From contig CP099842.1 of NCBI GenBank assembly GCA_030062745.1, positions 7,695,838 through 7,759,837 of the forward strand: a stretch of DNA of 64,000 nt, read 5' to 3'. This DNA is from Capitulum mitella. Its lineage: Eukaryota; Arthropoda; Thecostraca; Pollicipedomorpha; Pollicipedidae. Shown here piece by piece: positions 12,000-24,163 of the stretch (position 1 is its first letter; the number at the start of each line of letters is the position of its first letter). A program made the translations under genes and the position numbers. The notes under the pieces are model-generated. The model saw nothing but the letters and a program-made list of their open reading frames with translations, was not told where the DNA came from and searched no databases.

Positions 12000-12529
12000 T
12001 TTATGGTGGCTCACACGTGAGATAAACTGGCTGCCGAGCTGATGTGTGTTCTGCCATTTGGTGGTCGTTACTGTTTCCATCACGGTAGACGTTTTCATGC
12101 TCGTTGCAAAAAGGACATATCGTTTTCCTTTTTAAAGGTTTCACAGCCGCCCACCGCCCCTCGATTTCCATTGCCTTGAACCGTCTGATGTTGGAATTAA
12201 AGCGAACGTTTCTCTGTTTTGGACCGGTTTAGTTCGCTTTCCGGGACCTGGTGATACCCATTTCTTTCCCTATGATTCCTGTGTCTTAGATGTTGTGCCA
12301 AAGTCGATAGACGCGTCGAAGAGACGTCGAATCCAACTGGAAACTACAGGAACGTCTGTTGCGGGTTGTCTCGACTGGAGCGGGTTCTTCATTAGACGGT
12401 CTCTTCCATGATTGGTGACTGCAGTTGCGCACAAGAGACAAACACTTGTAATGGTGTTATCTGCGTTTGCGGCGTGGACAGCCTGCCCTCGCGATGCCAG
12501 ACAATTGCAGTTGTGCACAGTTGACGAAC

Positions 12530-14080
12530 TAGTGCTGATTATCGGAACCCGAATTCCAACTTTTCCAAGATTTTCCTATTTCTGAATCAGAAATCGGAAA
12601 ACCAGTTACCAAAAAATCTGACAAAATCGAATATTGCTCAATATCCCAGTTATAAACTCCGTTCCAAGCATGGTACAAAATTGCCATTTTGATAGTTACT
12701 TAACACCATGGTTAGCTAGGTTCTGCACCTTGCACACCCTGTTTGATTTCACAATTAAAAGCTCATATCCTTATTGGATACCTTTCAAGTAAAACAAGAC
12801 TGCTGCTAGTCAGACCAATTATTACAGACTTTGAAGTGAAAACTGGAATGCATCACATTGGTTGCAGTTGTAATAACATAATTATTTCCAAGCAGTACAC
12901 AGTATATTATGCCACCATTTGCCAGAACAAACCAACAGACTAGACTGAAAGTTCGTCTTTATTTTATAAATTAAAGATGACTATAAATGCAGTTTTACGA
13001 AACTGTTGAGAGTGCCTAACCAGCCTTTAAGTCCATTTTCCCATGCACTGCCCACTGGCACAACGCTCAGTTGTGAGATTACTGGGGCTGCCCATGCATC
13101 TTAGAAATATAGGCACAGCATTACCCTTAAGGAAGATGCACAACTATCTCACAGCACTGCAAACCGGAAAGAGGTCTAATAATTTGCAGATGATCCCTAG
13201 CTGCTTCACCGCACATGCAATCTGCAGACCAGCATTCATGATGTGCTACATGGTTCAAGCACACCTCCTCATAACATTGGCTTGTAACATAATTGCATAT
13301 CAGTAAATATGTCAGCTTATTGTTATACTATGCTTTCCTCCCACATTTAACCTACTTTAGTTATTTATATAAAATGAATGGACTCCCGGCCATACGTTTT
13401 ATTTATCATATGCCGCACAGACTTCCCTCTTAATGCTGTCAGTCCTATTTTGCTTGATGGCTCAGGAAGATGCGCCATATTTGTTGTCATATAGCTGCCC
13501 GTAAATCTCAGGAGCTGCCATATTGTGAAAAATCGCTACCAGTGGTCATTGCTTTTAAGAGTAGTATTTAACGCAAATTTAATATTGGGAGTGTACGCAA
13601 GATGAATCACACGTAAAAAAAAAAAAGAAAGCAGTTATCCGTTTTGACTTTAGAAGCGACCGCACCTAATGGTCTAATTGTAAGGTGCTTTATCTGTAAG
13701 TAAGAAAAAGCGAAGGTGCGAGAAGAAAAGGTGCGGTGGTGAAGGGATGGAGGTGGAGGCATTTGTTTATGGAATATATGAAAATGCCCATGTATTCCAC
13801 CTTATGACCAGCGCTACGGGCCTAAAAAAATTGAAAGGCATGTTCATTTCATCCCACCTGCTTCCTTCAACCATGATTGTAAGTCTTCTTTATAAAACAA
13901 AATATGAGCAGTACATATAGTTCTGGCTGTTTGCCAACTGGAAGCAGGCGTTAATTAAAAAAAAAAACCGGAGTTTTCTTGGACAGGTTGGATCGTGGAT
14001 AATATTGGACACTCATGTGGGTTCCTCCCTCGGAACTTGGTCGGAAATGGGTTTGAATTTCTCCGAAAATAACAACACTA
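12530..14080. mobile_element. hAT-like non-autonomous transposon, copy 1
   Basis: 1,551 bp. The left end starts TAGTGCTGATTATCGGAA; the right end, read in reverse, starts TAGTGTTGTTATTTTCGGAG. These are imperfect terminal inverted repeats. The element is bracketed by near-identical 8-mers, TGACGAAC and CGACTAAC. Unit 3 of the same array lacks the element and has one 8-mer (CGACGGGC) followed by ACTTGTAATGG, as expected for an empty site. An 8-bp target duplication and TAG-type ends fit the hAT superfamily. No transposase is seen inside, so mobilisation would need a helper. Confidence 0.8.
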
Positions 14081-14362
14081 CGACTAACACTTGTAATGGT
14101 CCTGCCTTCGTATACGGCACACAAACCTGCCTTTTTTGTGGTGATACTGGTGAAGAGTGTAAATTTCACGGAGGGTTTCTGAATCATTGGTGTCGTTAAC
14201 CACAGTGAGTTCGTGGAAACAAGTGGACCGTGATTTGCCATGTAGCTCATTCATTGACCACGGGCGATGTCGCCGTGTGTTTATGGAACTATGTTACTTT
14301 GACTGGAACTTGCACGGGGTTCACATTGTTGGTGGTTTGGCCGACGTGGCTACTGCCAAAGG

Positions 14363-14450
14363 CCTCTGGTAGCTCAGCTGGTAGAGCGGTGGACTGTAGA
14401 GGAATGTTTCAGATATCCATAGGTCGCTGGTTCAAATCCGGCCCGGAGGA
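14363..14450 (+). tRNA. tRNA-Tyr (GUA), intron-containing
   Basis: Full cloverleaf with intron aggaatgtttcagat. The usual TGCAG of the intron is TTCAG here, which weakens the intron-anticodon pairing seen in siblings. The downstream terminator is CGCTTTT. Confidence 0.92.
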
Positions 14451-14591
14451 CGCTTTTGAATGCTATCTGTGAAGACAACCCGATGGAGGATATTGCAGAC
14501 GAAAGGCATGAGAAGTCAGAATTCAACCTTTTGCTTACGTCCGTGTTTTCACGGCGGTCGTATAGCTTTGGATGGTTGATTCGGATATTAT

Positions 14592-14630
14592 ATTGCAGTT
14601 CATCGCTGTACGACCTGAGCCGCCAGAGAG
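14592..14630 (-). pseudogene. tRNA-Tyr 5' scrap
   Basis: TATTGCAGTTCATCGCTGTA followed by CGACCTGAGCCGCCAGAGAG is a diverged minus-strand anticodon-stem, D-arm and acceptor half with no T arm. Confidence 0.6.
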
Positions 14631-14859
14631 TGGCGTTTTGGAATATATGAGCCAAATCGTCGACAGATAATTTCTGTGTCGAAGGTTGATGCAGCGCCAC
14701 CATAGATACCATTGGAACACACTGAAATACAGGCTGCTGTCGTGCCGGCGGGCTGTCGCATTGGCTTGGAATGTCGGCCGCATGTGAAAGTGTAACAGGT
14801 CTGGAAGGGCCTGGCGTCTGCAGCGCGCACGGTTTGACTGATCCCTTCGTCACTGCCAG

Positions 14860-14947
14860 CCTCTGGTAGCTCAGTTGGTAGAGCGGTGGACTGTAGAGGA
14901 ATGTTGCAGGTATCCATAGGTCGCTGGTTCAAATCCGGCCCGGAGGA
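14860..14947 (+). tRNA. tRNA-Tyr (GUA), intron-containing
   Basis: Full cloverleaf with intron aggaatgttgcaggt. This is the additional plus gene of unit 1. Its GC-rich upstream flank (GCGCGCACGGTTTGACTGAT) matches the flank of the 9,365 gene rather than that of its neighbour, so it came in by a separate duplication. Confidence 0.95.
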
Positions 14948-15575
14948 CGTTTTGGAGCGCTGCCATGGTGAGAGCCAAACAAGAAATCCGATAACGAAAG
15001 TCATGCGGTAACATATAAGTAATTGATCGTAGTGAAGATATACACCCCTGCGGTCTTTGCCCTCTTGCGGATAATGGTGACATGGTGACAACCACACATG
15101 AGATTGCAAAAGGCCAAATGCTTACGAAAACGGATTAGCGATTCATTGTGAACGTCGCCATTTTTACCGCTTGCGAAAGACGCAGTCATTTCACACTGCA
15201 GTTACGAGTGAGCATGCCATCCAAACTGCATCGAAAGCTTTGTCCATTTTGAAGTCATGGCGATTTGGGCTTGGTGGGATATCGCTCACTCTGATTGTGT
15301 AGGATCCTGTTCACTTTACTGTACGATGCGTGACGAATGATGCTGCCAGGGATTTGCGATCATTCGAAGTGGACTACGCATACTGAAGTAACGAAATCCA
15401 GGTCGTTTAAGGTACCATGATGTAATGCCACCAGAAATCGTGTGGCAGAAGGTGCTAATTGTTCACTGATACGGATAGTGGCGTCGACGGCGTTATGAAG
15501 CAAATTTCTGGGATTTAACACGGCATCGCTCGGCTTATACGCCCGGAACATACTGAGCCACATCATCTCAAAATG

Positions 15576-15663
15576 CCCTCCATGCTAGATTTGAACCAGC
15601 GACCACTGGATATCTGTGCCGTTTCTCTGCAGTCCACCGCTCTACGAGTTGGTCTACCAGTGG
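15576..15663 (-). pseudogene. tRNA-Tyr-derived pseudogene with GCA anticodon
   Basis: The loop reads CTGCAG (anticodon GCA). The acceptor 3' strand reads GGAGGGC-like and the 5' end CCACTGG-like, so the acceptor stem is broken. It is the orthologous landmark at the start of unit 2. Confidence 0.8.
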
Positions 15664-16478
15664 TTGATGGTGGCTCATACGTCAGGTGAACTGGCCGCCG
15701 ACCTACATTCTGTTGTCTGGTGGCTCTTATTGTTGTTTCTGCGGTAAACGTTTCCATTTTCGTTGCATGGAATGGAGCACATGGTTTGTCTTCCTTAGGG
15801 TTTTTGCAGCCGTCCACGTTCTGATCGATTCTGGTGCACATGAGGGACGTTGTATGATTTTGGAACAGTAAATGTTTTGAACAGTAAATTCCAAATGTTT
15901 CCGTGTATTGAATGGGTTTGGGGCGCCAGCCGAGGTCAGATGATGTCCATGGCTCAGGTGTTTTGTTGAAGTCGATAGACGCGGCGAACAGATGCAGTTA
16001 GAAAGTCCAGGAACATCTGTCGCTGGTAATTTCGACTGGATCGGGTTCCTCATTAGACGGTGGCTGCCATGACTGGTGACTGCAGTTGTGCACGAGAGAC
16101 AAACACTGATAGTGGTGTTATCTGCGTGTGCGGCGTGGAGAGCCTGTCCTCGCTGTGATGGACAACTGCTGTTGCGTCCAGGCGACTTGCACTTGTAATG
16201 GTCCTGCCTGCTTGTGCGGCATACAAACTTGTTCGTTAAACTGGGGAATAGTGCATATTTGACGGAGGGTTTCCGAGTCATTGGTATCGTTGAGCGCAGT
16301 GAGTTCATGTAAACAGGTGGAATTTGAGCTGTTATGTACCTCATTGACTGAACGCAGACGACGTTACGATGTTACATGTTGCGTTATGACTGAACACGGG
16401 TGAACTATGTTACTTCAGTTGGTCTTTGTACGGCGGTTGCATTGTCGACGGTTTGGCCGACATACGCTGTTTCAATAG

Positions 16479-16566
16479 CCTCTGGTAGCTCAGTTGGTAG
16501 AGCGGTGGACTGTAGAGGAATGTGGCAGATATCCATAGGTCGCTGGTTCAAATCCGGCCCGGAGGA
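16479..16566 (+). tRNA. tRNA-Tyr (GUA), intron-containing
   Basis: Full cloverleaf with intron aggaatgtggcagat, the same intron as the 21,567 copy. TTTT lies 3 bases downstream. Confidence 0.95.
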
Positions 16567-17385
16567 CGTTTTGAAGCGCTGCCATTGTGACAACTAGACA
16601 AGAAACCAGATACTGGGAGTCATACGAGAACAGATGAGGGGTTTTTGCTAAAGAAGATACATGCCCGTGTGGTGTGTGCCTGCTTGTGGACAATGATTAA
16701 TTTTCCATGCCACCTTTTGGCAGGTGGAATTGCGTTACAATCACAACTAAGCAGTGCTGTTCAAATTTCAAATCTGATTCCGTTTTCTAGCGATGTAGAT
16801 TTGGGATTGGTAGTGTGTTGTGCATTGGGAATGTGCAGAGTGCCGTTCAATTTATTGTTTGAATGCGTGACAAATGGTGCTTCCAGAGAGTTTGATCATT
16901 TGAAGTGGTCATGCATACTGTAGTTAAATGCAGGCTGCTGAAGGTATCGTAAAATAAAGGTATCAGAACTCGTATGACAGAAATGGCAAGTCATTGAATG
17001 TCGCTGATATTGTGGACGTTGTTAGATAAGTTAATGTCTGAGATTTAGTACGTCGCACTGTGATCAAACTGTAATCCTGGCATTGCTCGGGTTGATATGC
17101 CCACAAAAATAGTGCGGTATTGTTCATTTTGAGGGCCATTTTGTTTGAGCGCCGGTTTAAAGGCCATTTCGTTTAAGCGCGCAGGTTTCAACTGCTCGTG
17201 CAAAGCACACCGGGATGCTTGTAGGGTCAATGGACTTTGGTGCCGAACGCCAGTTGATTTTGGTAACAAAAATGAAGCATGATATGGATACCATTTGAGT
17301 CCACGCGAAGAAGCCATTTGGGCGCTCGAAGGAAATGGTCTTTTGAAAATAAACGAACCATAGTCAGCCCGATCACCTCAAAACG

Positions 17386-17473
17386 TCCTCCGGGCCGGAC
17401 TTGAACCAGCGACCTATGGATATCTGCCTTGTCCAACTACAGTCCACCGCTCTACCAGCTGAGCTACCAGAGG
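17386..17473 (-). tRNA. tRNA-Tyr (GUA), intron-containing
   Basis: Full cloverleaf with intron ttggacaaggcagat. It appears identical to the 11,807 gene, including the TTCAAGT T loop. Confidence 0.94.
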
Positions 17474-17541
17474 CTGTTATCAGCACCTACGGCGCCCGAA
17501 CCGTAGACAGATCGGCTGGCCGACCCCGCCCTTCGTTACGT

Positions 17542-17579
17542 CTACAGTCCATCGCTGTACCAACTAAAATACCATAGGT
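17542..17579 (-). pseudogene. tRNA-Tyr 5' scrap
   Basis: Unit 2 counterpart of the scrap at 11,963 (TCTACAGTCCATCGCTGTAC, then CAACTAAAATACCATAGG). Confidence 0.6.
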
Positions 17580-18113
17580 TTGTGGTGGCTCACACGTGAG
17601 ATAAATTGGCTGCCGAGCTGATCTGTGTTCTGCCCTTTGGTGGTCGTTACTGTTTCCATCACGGTAGACGTTTTCATGCTCGTTGCAAAGGGAAAAGGCA
17701 TATCGTTTTCCTTTTTAAAGGTTTCACATCTGCCCACCGCCCCTCGATTTCCATTGCCTTGAACCGTCTGATGTTGGAATTAAAGCGAACTTTTGTCTGT
17801 TTTGGACCGGTGTAGTTCGCTTTCCGGGACCTGGTGATACCCATGTCTTTCCCGGTGATTCCTATGTCTTAGATGTTGTGCCAAAGTCGATAGACGCGTC
17901 GAAGAGACGTCGAATCCAACTGGAAACTACAGGAACATCTGTTGCGGGTTGTCTCGAGTGGAGCGGGTTCTTCATTAGACGGTCTGTTCCATGATTGGTG
18001 ACTGCAGTTGCGCACAAGAGACAAACACTTGTAATGGTGTTATCTGCGTGTGCGGCGTGGAACAGCCTGCCCTCGCGATGCCAGACAATTGCAGTTGTGC
18101 ATAGTCGACGAAC

Positions 18114-19666
18114 TAGTGCTGATTATCGGAACCCGAATTCCAACTTTTCCAAGATTTTCCTATTTCTGAATCAGAAATCGGAAAATCTGTTACCAAAAAA
18201 TCTGACAAAATCGAATATTGCTCAATATCCCAGTTACAAACTCCGTTCCAGGCATGGTACGAAATTGCTATTTTGATAGTTACTCAACACCATGGTTAGC
18301 TAGGGTTCTGCACCTTGCACATCCTGTTTAATTTCATACATTAAATGCTCATATCCTTATTGGATACCTTTCAAGTAAAACAAGACTGCTACTAGTCAGA
18401 CGAATCATTATAGACTTTTAAGTGAAAACTGGAATGCATCACATTGGTTGCAGTTTTAATGATATAATTATTTCCCAGCAGTACACAGTATATTATGCCA
18501 CCATTTGCCAGAACAAACCAACAGACTAGACTGAAAGTTGGTCTTTATTTTATAAATTAAAGATGACTATAAATGCAGTTTTACGAAACTGTTGAGAGTG
18601 CTCAACCAGCTTTTAAGTCCATTTTCCCATGCACTGCCCACTGGCACAACGCTCAGTTTTGAGATTACTGGGGCTGCCGATGCACCTTATAAATATAGGT
18701 ACAGCATTACCCTTAAGGAAGATGCACAACTATCTCATAGCACTGCAAACCGGAAAGAGGTCTAATAATTTGCAGATGATCCCTAGCTGCTTCACCGCAC
18801 ATGCAATCTGCAGACCAGCATTCATGATGTGCTACATGGTTCAAGCACACCTCCTCATAACATTGGCTTGTAACATAATTGCATATCAGTAAATATGTCA
18901 GCTTATTGTTATACTATGCTTTCCTCCCACATTTAACCTATTTAAGTTATTGATATAAAATGAATGGACTCCCAGCCATACGTTTTTTATCATATGCCAC
19001 ACACACTTCCCTCTTAATGCTGTCAGTCCTATTTTGCTTGATGGCTCGGGAAGATGCGCCACATTTGTTGTCATATAGCTGCCCGTAAATCTCAGGAGCT
19101 GCCATATTGTGAAGAAAATCGCTACCAGTGGTCATTGTTTTTAAGAGTAGTATTTAACGCAAATTTAACATTGGGAAGTCTACGCAAGATGCATCACACG
19201 TAAAAAAAAAGAAAAAAGCTGTTATCCGTTTTGGCTTTAGAAGCGACCGCACCTAATGGTGTAACTGTAAGGTGCATTGTCTGTAAGTAAGAAAAAGCGA
19301 AGGTGCGAGAAGAAAAGGTGCGGTGGTGAAGGGATGGAGGTGGAGGCATTTGTTTATGGAGTATATGAAAATGCCCATGTATTCCGCCTTATGACCAGCG
19401 CTACGGGCCTAGAAAAATTGAAAGGCATGTTCATTTCATCCCACCTGCTTCCTTCAACCATGATGGTAAGTCATCTTTGTAAAACAAAATATGAGCAGTA
19501 CATATAGTCCTGGCTGTTTGCCAACTGGAAGCAGGCGTTAATTTTTTTGAAAAACCGGAGTTTTCTTGGACAGGTTGGATCTTGGATAATATTGGACTTT
19601 GGCGTGGGTTCCTCCTCGGAACTTGTTCGGAAAATGGTTTGAATTTCTCCGAAAATAACAACATTA
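18114..19666. mobile_element. hAT-like non-autonomous transposon, copy 2
   Basis: 1,553 bp, nearly identical to copy 1. The left TIR TAGTGCTGATTATCGGAA is preceded by CGACGAAC; the right end ...ACATTA is followed by CGACTAAC. It sits at the same unit position as copy 1, so it was copied by duplication of the unit after one insertion, not by a second insertion. An 87-codon open frame is shared with copy 1, but the differences between the copies are about as often replacement as silent, so it is not treated as a gene. Confidence 0.8.
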
Positions 19667-19947
19667 CGACTAACATTTGTAATGGTCCTGCCTGCGTATA
19701 CGGCACACAAACCTGCCGTTTTTCGGTGTTACTGGTGAAGAGTGTAAATTTCACGGAGGGTTTCTGAGTCATTGGTGTCGTTAACCGCAGTTAGTTCGTG
19801 TAAACAAGTGAACCTTGAGTTGCCATGTAGCTCATTCATTGGACACGGGCGATGTCGCCGTGTGTTTATGGAACTATGTTACTTTGACTGGAACTTGCAC
19901 GGGGGTCACATTGTTGGTGGTTTGGCCGACGTGGTTACTGCCAAAGG

Positions 19948-20035
19948 CCTCTGGTAGCTCAGTTGGTAGAGCGGTGGACTGTAGAGGAATGTTGCAGATA
20001 TCCATAGGTCGCTGGTTCAAATCCGGCCCGGAGGA
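19948..20035 (+). tRNA. tRNA-Tyr (GUA), intron-containing
   Basis: Full cloverleaf with intron aggaatgttgcagat and TTTT 3 bases downstream. Counterpart of the 14,363 gene, but with the intact TGCAG intron motif. Confidence 0.95.
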
Positions 20036-20663
20036 CGTTTTGGAGCGCTGCCATGGTGAGAGCCAAACAAGACATCCGATAACGAAAGTCATGCGGTAAT
20101 ATGTAAGCAATTGATCGTAGTGAAGATATACGTTCTTGCGGTCTTTGCCCTCTTGCGGATAATGGTGACATGGTGACAACCAGACATGAGATTTCAAAAG
20201 GCCAAATGCCTACGAAAACGGATTAGCGATTCATTGTGAACGTCGCCATTTTTACCGCTTGTGAAACACGCAGTCATTTCACACTGCAGTTACGAGTGCG
20301 CATGCCATCCAAACTGCATCGAAAGCTTTGTCCATTTTGAAGCCATGGCGATTTGGGCTTGGTGGGATATCGCTCACTCTGATTGTGTAGGATGCTGTTC
20401 ACTTTACTGTACGATGCGTGACGAATGATGCTGCCAGGGATTTGCGATCATTCGAGGTGGACTACGCATACTGAAGTAAGGAAATCCAGGTCGTTTAAGG
20501 TATCATGATGTAATGCCACCAGAAATCGTGTGGCAGAAGGTGCTAATTGTTCATTGATACGGATAGTAGCGTCGACGGCGTTATGAAGCAAATGTCTGGG
20601 ATTTAACATGGCATCGCTCGGCTTATACGCCCGGAACATACTGAGCCACATCATCTCAAAATG

Positions 20664-20751
20664 CCCTCCATGCTAGATTTGAACCAGCGACCTCTGGATA
20701 TCTGCACCGTTTCTCTGCAGTCCACCGCTCTACAAGTTGGTCTACCAGTGG
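20664..20751 (-). pseudogene. tRNA-Tyr-derived pseudogene with GCA anticodon
   Basis: Near copy of the 15,576 pseudogene with the same CTGCAG loop and damaged acceptor. It starts unit 3. Confidence 0.8.
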
Positions 20752-21566
20752 TTGATGGTGGCTCATACGTCAGGTGAACTGGCCGCCGACCTACATTCTG
20801 TTGTCTGGTGGCTCTTATTGTTGTTTCTGCGGTAAACGTTTCCATTTTCGTTGCAGGGAATGGGGCACATGGTCTGTCTTCCTTAGGGTTTTTGCAGTCG
20901 TCCACGTTCTGATCGATTTTGGTGCACATGAGGGACGTTGTATGATTTTGGAACAGTAAATGTTTTGAACAGTAAATTCCAAATGTTTCCGTGTATTGAA
21001 TAGGTTAGGGGCACCAGCCGAGGTCAGATGATGTCCATGGCTCAGGTGTTTTGTTGAAGTCGATAGACGCGGCGAACAGATGCAGCTAGAAAGTCCAGGA
21101 ACATCTGTCGCTGGTAATTTCGACTGGATCGGGTTCCTCATTAGACGGTGGCTGCCATGACTGGTGACTGCAGTTGTGCACGAGAGACAAACACTGATAG
21201 TGGTGTTATCTGCGTGTGCGGCGTGGAGAGCCTGTCCTCGCTGTGATGGACAACTGCTGTTACGTCCAGGCGACTTACACCTGTAATGGTCCTGCCTGCT
21301 TGTGCGGCATACAAACTTGCTCGTTAAACTGGGGAATAGTGCATATTTGACGGAGGGTTTCCGAATCATTGGTATCGTTGAGCGCAGTGAGTTCATGTGA
21401 ACAGGTGGAATTTGAGCTGTAATGTAGCTCATTGATTGAACACAGACGACGTTACGATGTTACATGTTGCGTTATGACTGAACGCGGGTGAACTATGTTA
21501 CTTCAGCTGGACTTTGTACGGCGGTCGCATTGTCGACGGTTTGGCCGACATACGCTGTTTCAATAG

Positions 21567-21654
21567 CCTCTGGTAGCTCAGTTGGTAGAGCGGTGGACTG
21601 TAGAGGAATGTGGCAGATATCCATAGGTCGCTGGTTCAAATCCGGCCCGGAGGA
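21567..21654 (+). tRNA. tRNA-Tyr (GUA), intron-containing
   Basis: Full cloverleaf with intron aggaatgtggcagat. Same sequence as the 16,479 gene. Confidence 0.95.
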
Positions 21655-22474
21655 CGTTTTGAAGCGCTGCCATTGTGACAACTAAACAAGAAACCAGGAT
21701 ACTGGGAGTCATACGAGAACAGATGAGGGGTTTTTGCTAAAGAAGATACATGCCCGTGTGGTGTGTGCCTGCTTGTGGACAGTGGTTAATTTTCCATGCC
21801 ACCTTTTGGCAGGTGGAATTGCGTTACAATCACGACTAAGCAGTGCCGTTCAAATTTCAAATCTGATTCCATTTTCTAGCGATGGAGATTTGGGGTTGGT
21901 AGTGTGTTGTGCATTGGGAATGTGCAGAGTGCCATTCAGTTTATTGTTTGAATGCGTGACAAATGGTGCTTCCAGAGAGTTTGATCATTTGAAGTGGTCA
22001 TGCATACTGTAGTTAAATGCAGGCTGCTGAAGGTATCGTAAAATAAAGGTATCAGAACTCGTATGACAGAAATGGCAAGTCATTGAATGTCGCTGATATT
22101 GTAGACGTTGTTAGATAAGTAAATGTCTGAGATTTAGTACGTCGCACTGCGATCAAGCTGTAATCCTGGCGTTGCTCGGGTTGATATGCCCACAAAAATA
22201 GTGCGGTATTGTTCATTTTGAGGGCCATTTTGTTTGAGCGCCAGTTTAAAGGTCATTTCGTTTAAGCGCGCAGATTTCAACTGCTCGTGCAAAGCACACC
22301 GGGATGCTTGGAGGGTCAATGGACTTTGGTGCCGAACGCCAATTGACTTTGGTAACAAAAATTAAGCATGATATGGATACCATTTGAGTCCACGCGAAGA
22401 AGCCATTTGGGCGCTCAAAGGAAATGGTCTTTTGAAAATAAACGAACCATAGTCAGCCCGATCACCTCAAAACG

Positions 22475-22562
22475 TCCTCCGGGCCGGACTTGAACCAGCG
22501 ACCTATGGATGCCTGCCTTGTCCAACTACAGTCCACCGCTCTACCAGCCGAGCTACCAGAGG
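22475..22562 (-). tRNA. tRNA-Tyr (GUA), intron-containing
   Basis: Cloverleaf intact with intron ttggacaaggcaggc. The D arm reads GCTCGGCTGGTAGAGC, so the conserved A14 (which pairs with U8 in the tertiary fold) is G. It may be less stable than its siblings. Confidence 0.9.
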
Positions 22563-22630
22563 CTGTTATCAGCACCTACGGCACCCGAACCGTGGCAGAG
22601 CGGCCACCCGACCCTACCCTTCGTTACGTG

Positions 22631-22665
22631 TATAAACCACCGCTCGTCAACTAAAGTACCGAAGG
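22631..22665 (-). pseudogene. tRNA-Tyr 5' scrap
   Basis: Unit 3 counterpart of the scraps at 11,963 and 17,542, further decayed (ACCACCGCTCGTCAACTAAA). Confidence 0.5.
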
Positions 22666-23419
22666 TTTATGGTGGCTCACACGTGAGATAAACTGGCTGC
22701 CGAACTGATGTGTGTCCTGCCGTTTGGGGGTCATTACTATTCCATTCACGGTTGAGACGTTTTCGTGCTCGTTGCAAAGAAAAAGGCATATCGTTTTCCT
22801 TTTTAAAGGTTTCACATCTGCCCACCGCCCCTCGATTTCCGTGGCCTAGAGGGACGGTGTATGATGTTGGAATTAAAGCGAACGTTTCTCTGTATTGGAC
22901 CGGTTTCGTTCGCTTTCCGGGACCTGGTGATACCCGTGTCTTGCCCGGTGATTCCTGTGTCTTAGAAGTTGTGTCATAGTCGATGGGCGCGACGAAGAAA
23001 TGCAGCCAGACGGTCCAGGAACATCTGTCGCTGGTGGTCTGGATCGGGTTCTTCATTAGACGGTCTCTTCCGTGACTGGTGACTGCAGTTGCGCACAAGA
23101 GACAAACACTTATAGCGGTGTTATCTGCGTGTGCGGCGTGGACAGCGTGTTCTCGGTATGAAAAACTGCAGTTGCGCACAGGCGACGGGCACTTGTAATG
23201 GTCCTGCCGGCTTGTGCGGCACATTAACTTGCCCGTTAAGACTGGGGAATAGTGTATATTTCATGGAGGATTTCATGAGTTGCCAATTAGCTCATTGATT
23301 GAACGGGGGCGATGTTACCGTCTGATTATGGAACTAAATTATAAAGTAATATAGTTCCATTGAAACTTGTGTGGCGACTGCATTGTCGGCGGTTTGGCCG
23401 GCGTGGCTACCACCACAGA

Positions 23420-23507
23420 CCTCTGGTAGCTCAGTTGGTAGAGCGGTGGACTGTAGAGGAATGTTGCAGGTATCCATAGGTCGCTGGTTCAAATCCGGCC
23501 CGGAGGA
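23420..23507 (+). tRNA. tRNA-Tyr (GUA), intron-containing
   Basis: Full cloverleaf with intron aggaatgttgcaggt and TTTT downstream. Upstream GGCGGTTTGGCCGGCGTGGC is the family block. Confidence 0.95.
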
Positions 23508-24077
23508 CGTTTTGGAGCGCTGCTATTGTGAGAGCCAAAGAAAAAATCAGATAATGAAAGTCATGTGATAACGTAAGCGATTGGTCGTAGTAAAGATGTA
23601 GGCTCTTGCGGTCTTTGCCTGCGTCCTGATAATGTTGAGTTTACCTGCCACCATTTCAGGCGGAATTTTTTACACTGCATTCATGACTAAGCAGTGCCGC
23701 TCGAATTCCAAAGCTAGTCCCATTTTCCAGCGACTGATTTGGGTTTGCCTTTTTTGCGCATTCGGAATGTGTAGGATTCTCGCCAGTTCATTTTTTTTTT
23801 GCGTGACGAATTGTTCTCTCAGGAATTTTCGTTACTTGAAGTTGGTTAGTATGCCGTAGCCACATGCAGGCCATTTAAGGCCTTTGTGGAAATGACGCCA
23901 GGAAGCGTGCTGCAGAAAATGGTACCGTAACGTTCATTAATACTGATGGAAGCGTCGGTGGCGTTGTTGAGGTGCATTCCTCGAATTTGGTACGATGCAC
24001 TAAAACCAAGGCGTAATTGAGGCATCTGTAGCTGATAGGCCCAGGAATAGTGATTTGGTCAGACACACCGTAAAATG

Positions 24078-24163
24078 TCCTCCGGGCCGGATATGAACGA
24101 GCGACCTGTGGCTGTCTGCACCGTTTCTGTATGGTCCACCCCTGCCAGTTGAGCTATCAAAGG
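24078..24163 (-). pseudogene. tRNA-Tyr pseudogene
   Basis: Minus copy with loop CCATACA (GTA changed to ATA), a T loop changed to TTCATAT, and several bases missing between anticodon stem and D arm. It heads the fourth, partial unit. Confidence 0.75.

Larger units (their letters stand above)
10041..15575. repeat. Tandem tRNA-Tyr array, unit 1 (5,535 bp)
   Basis: Order: GCA-type pseudogene (-), tRNA-Tyr + (10,892), tRNA-Tyr - (11,807), hAT-like insertion (12,530-14,080), tRNA-Tyr + (14,363), extra tRNA-Tyr + (14,860). Landmarks reappear 5,579-5,587 bp later in unit 2. The extra gene explains the length difference from unit 2. Confidence 0.85.
15576..20663. repeat. Tandem tRNA-Tyr array, unit 2 (5,088 bp)
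   Basis: Same order as unit 1: pseudogene, + gene (16,479), - gene (17,386), hAT-like element, + gene (19,948). There is no extra gene. Its left portion matches unit 3 at an offset of 5,088 bp with few differences over more than 1.8 kb, so units 2 and 3 separated recently. Confidence 0.85.
20664..24077. repeat. Tandem tRNA-Tyr array, unit 3 (3,414 bp, no hAT insertion)
   Basis: Order: pseudogene, + gene (21,567), - gene (22,475), + gene (23,420). It is about 1.67 kb shorter than unit 2, mostly because the hAT-like element is absent near 23,185. A fourth, partial unit starts with the pseudogene at 24,078 and keeps one plus gene at 24,901. Confidence 0.85.

Noticed and set aside
13043-13306. 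87-codon frame conserved at 18,629-18,892
   Set aside because: Conserved only because the hAT-like element was duplicated. The differences include as many amino-acid changes as silent ones and there is no family match.
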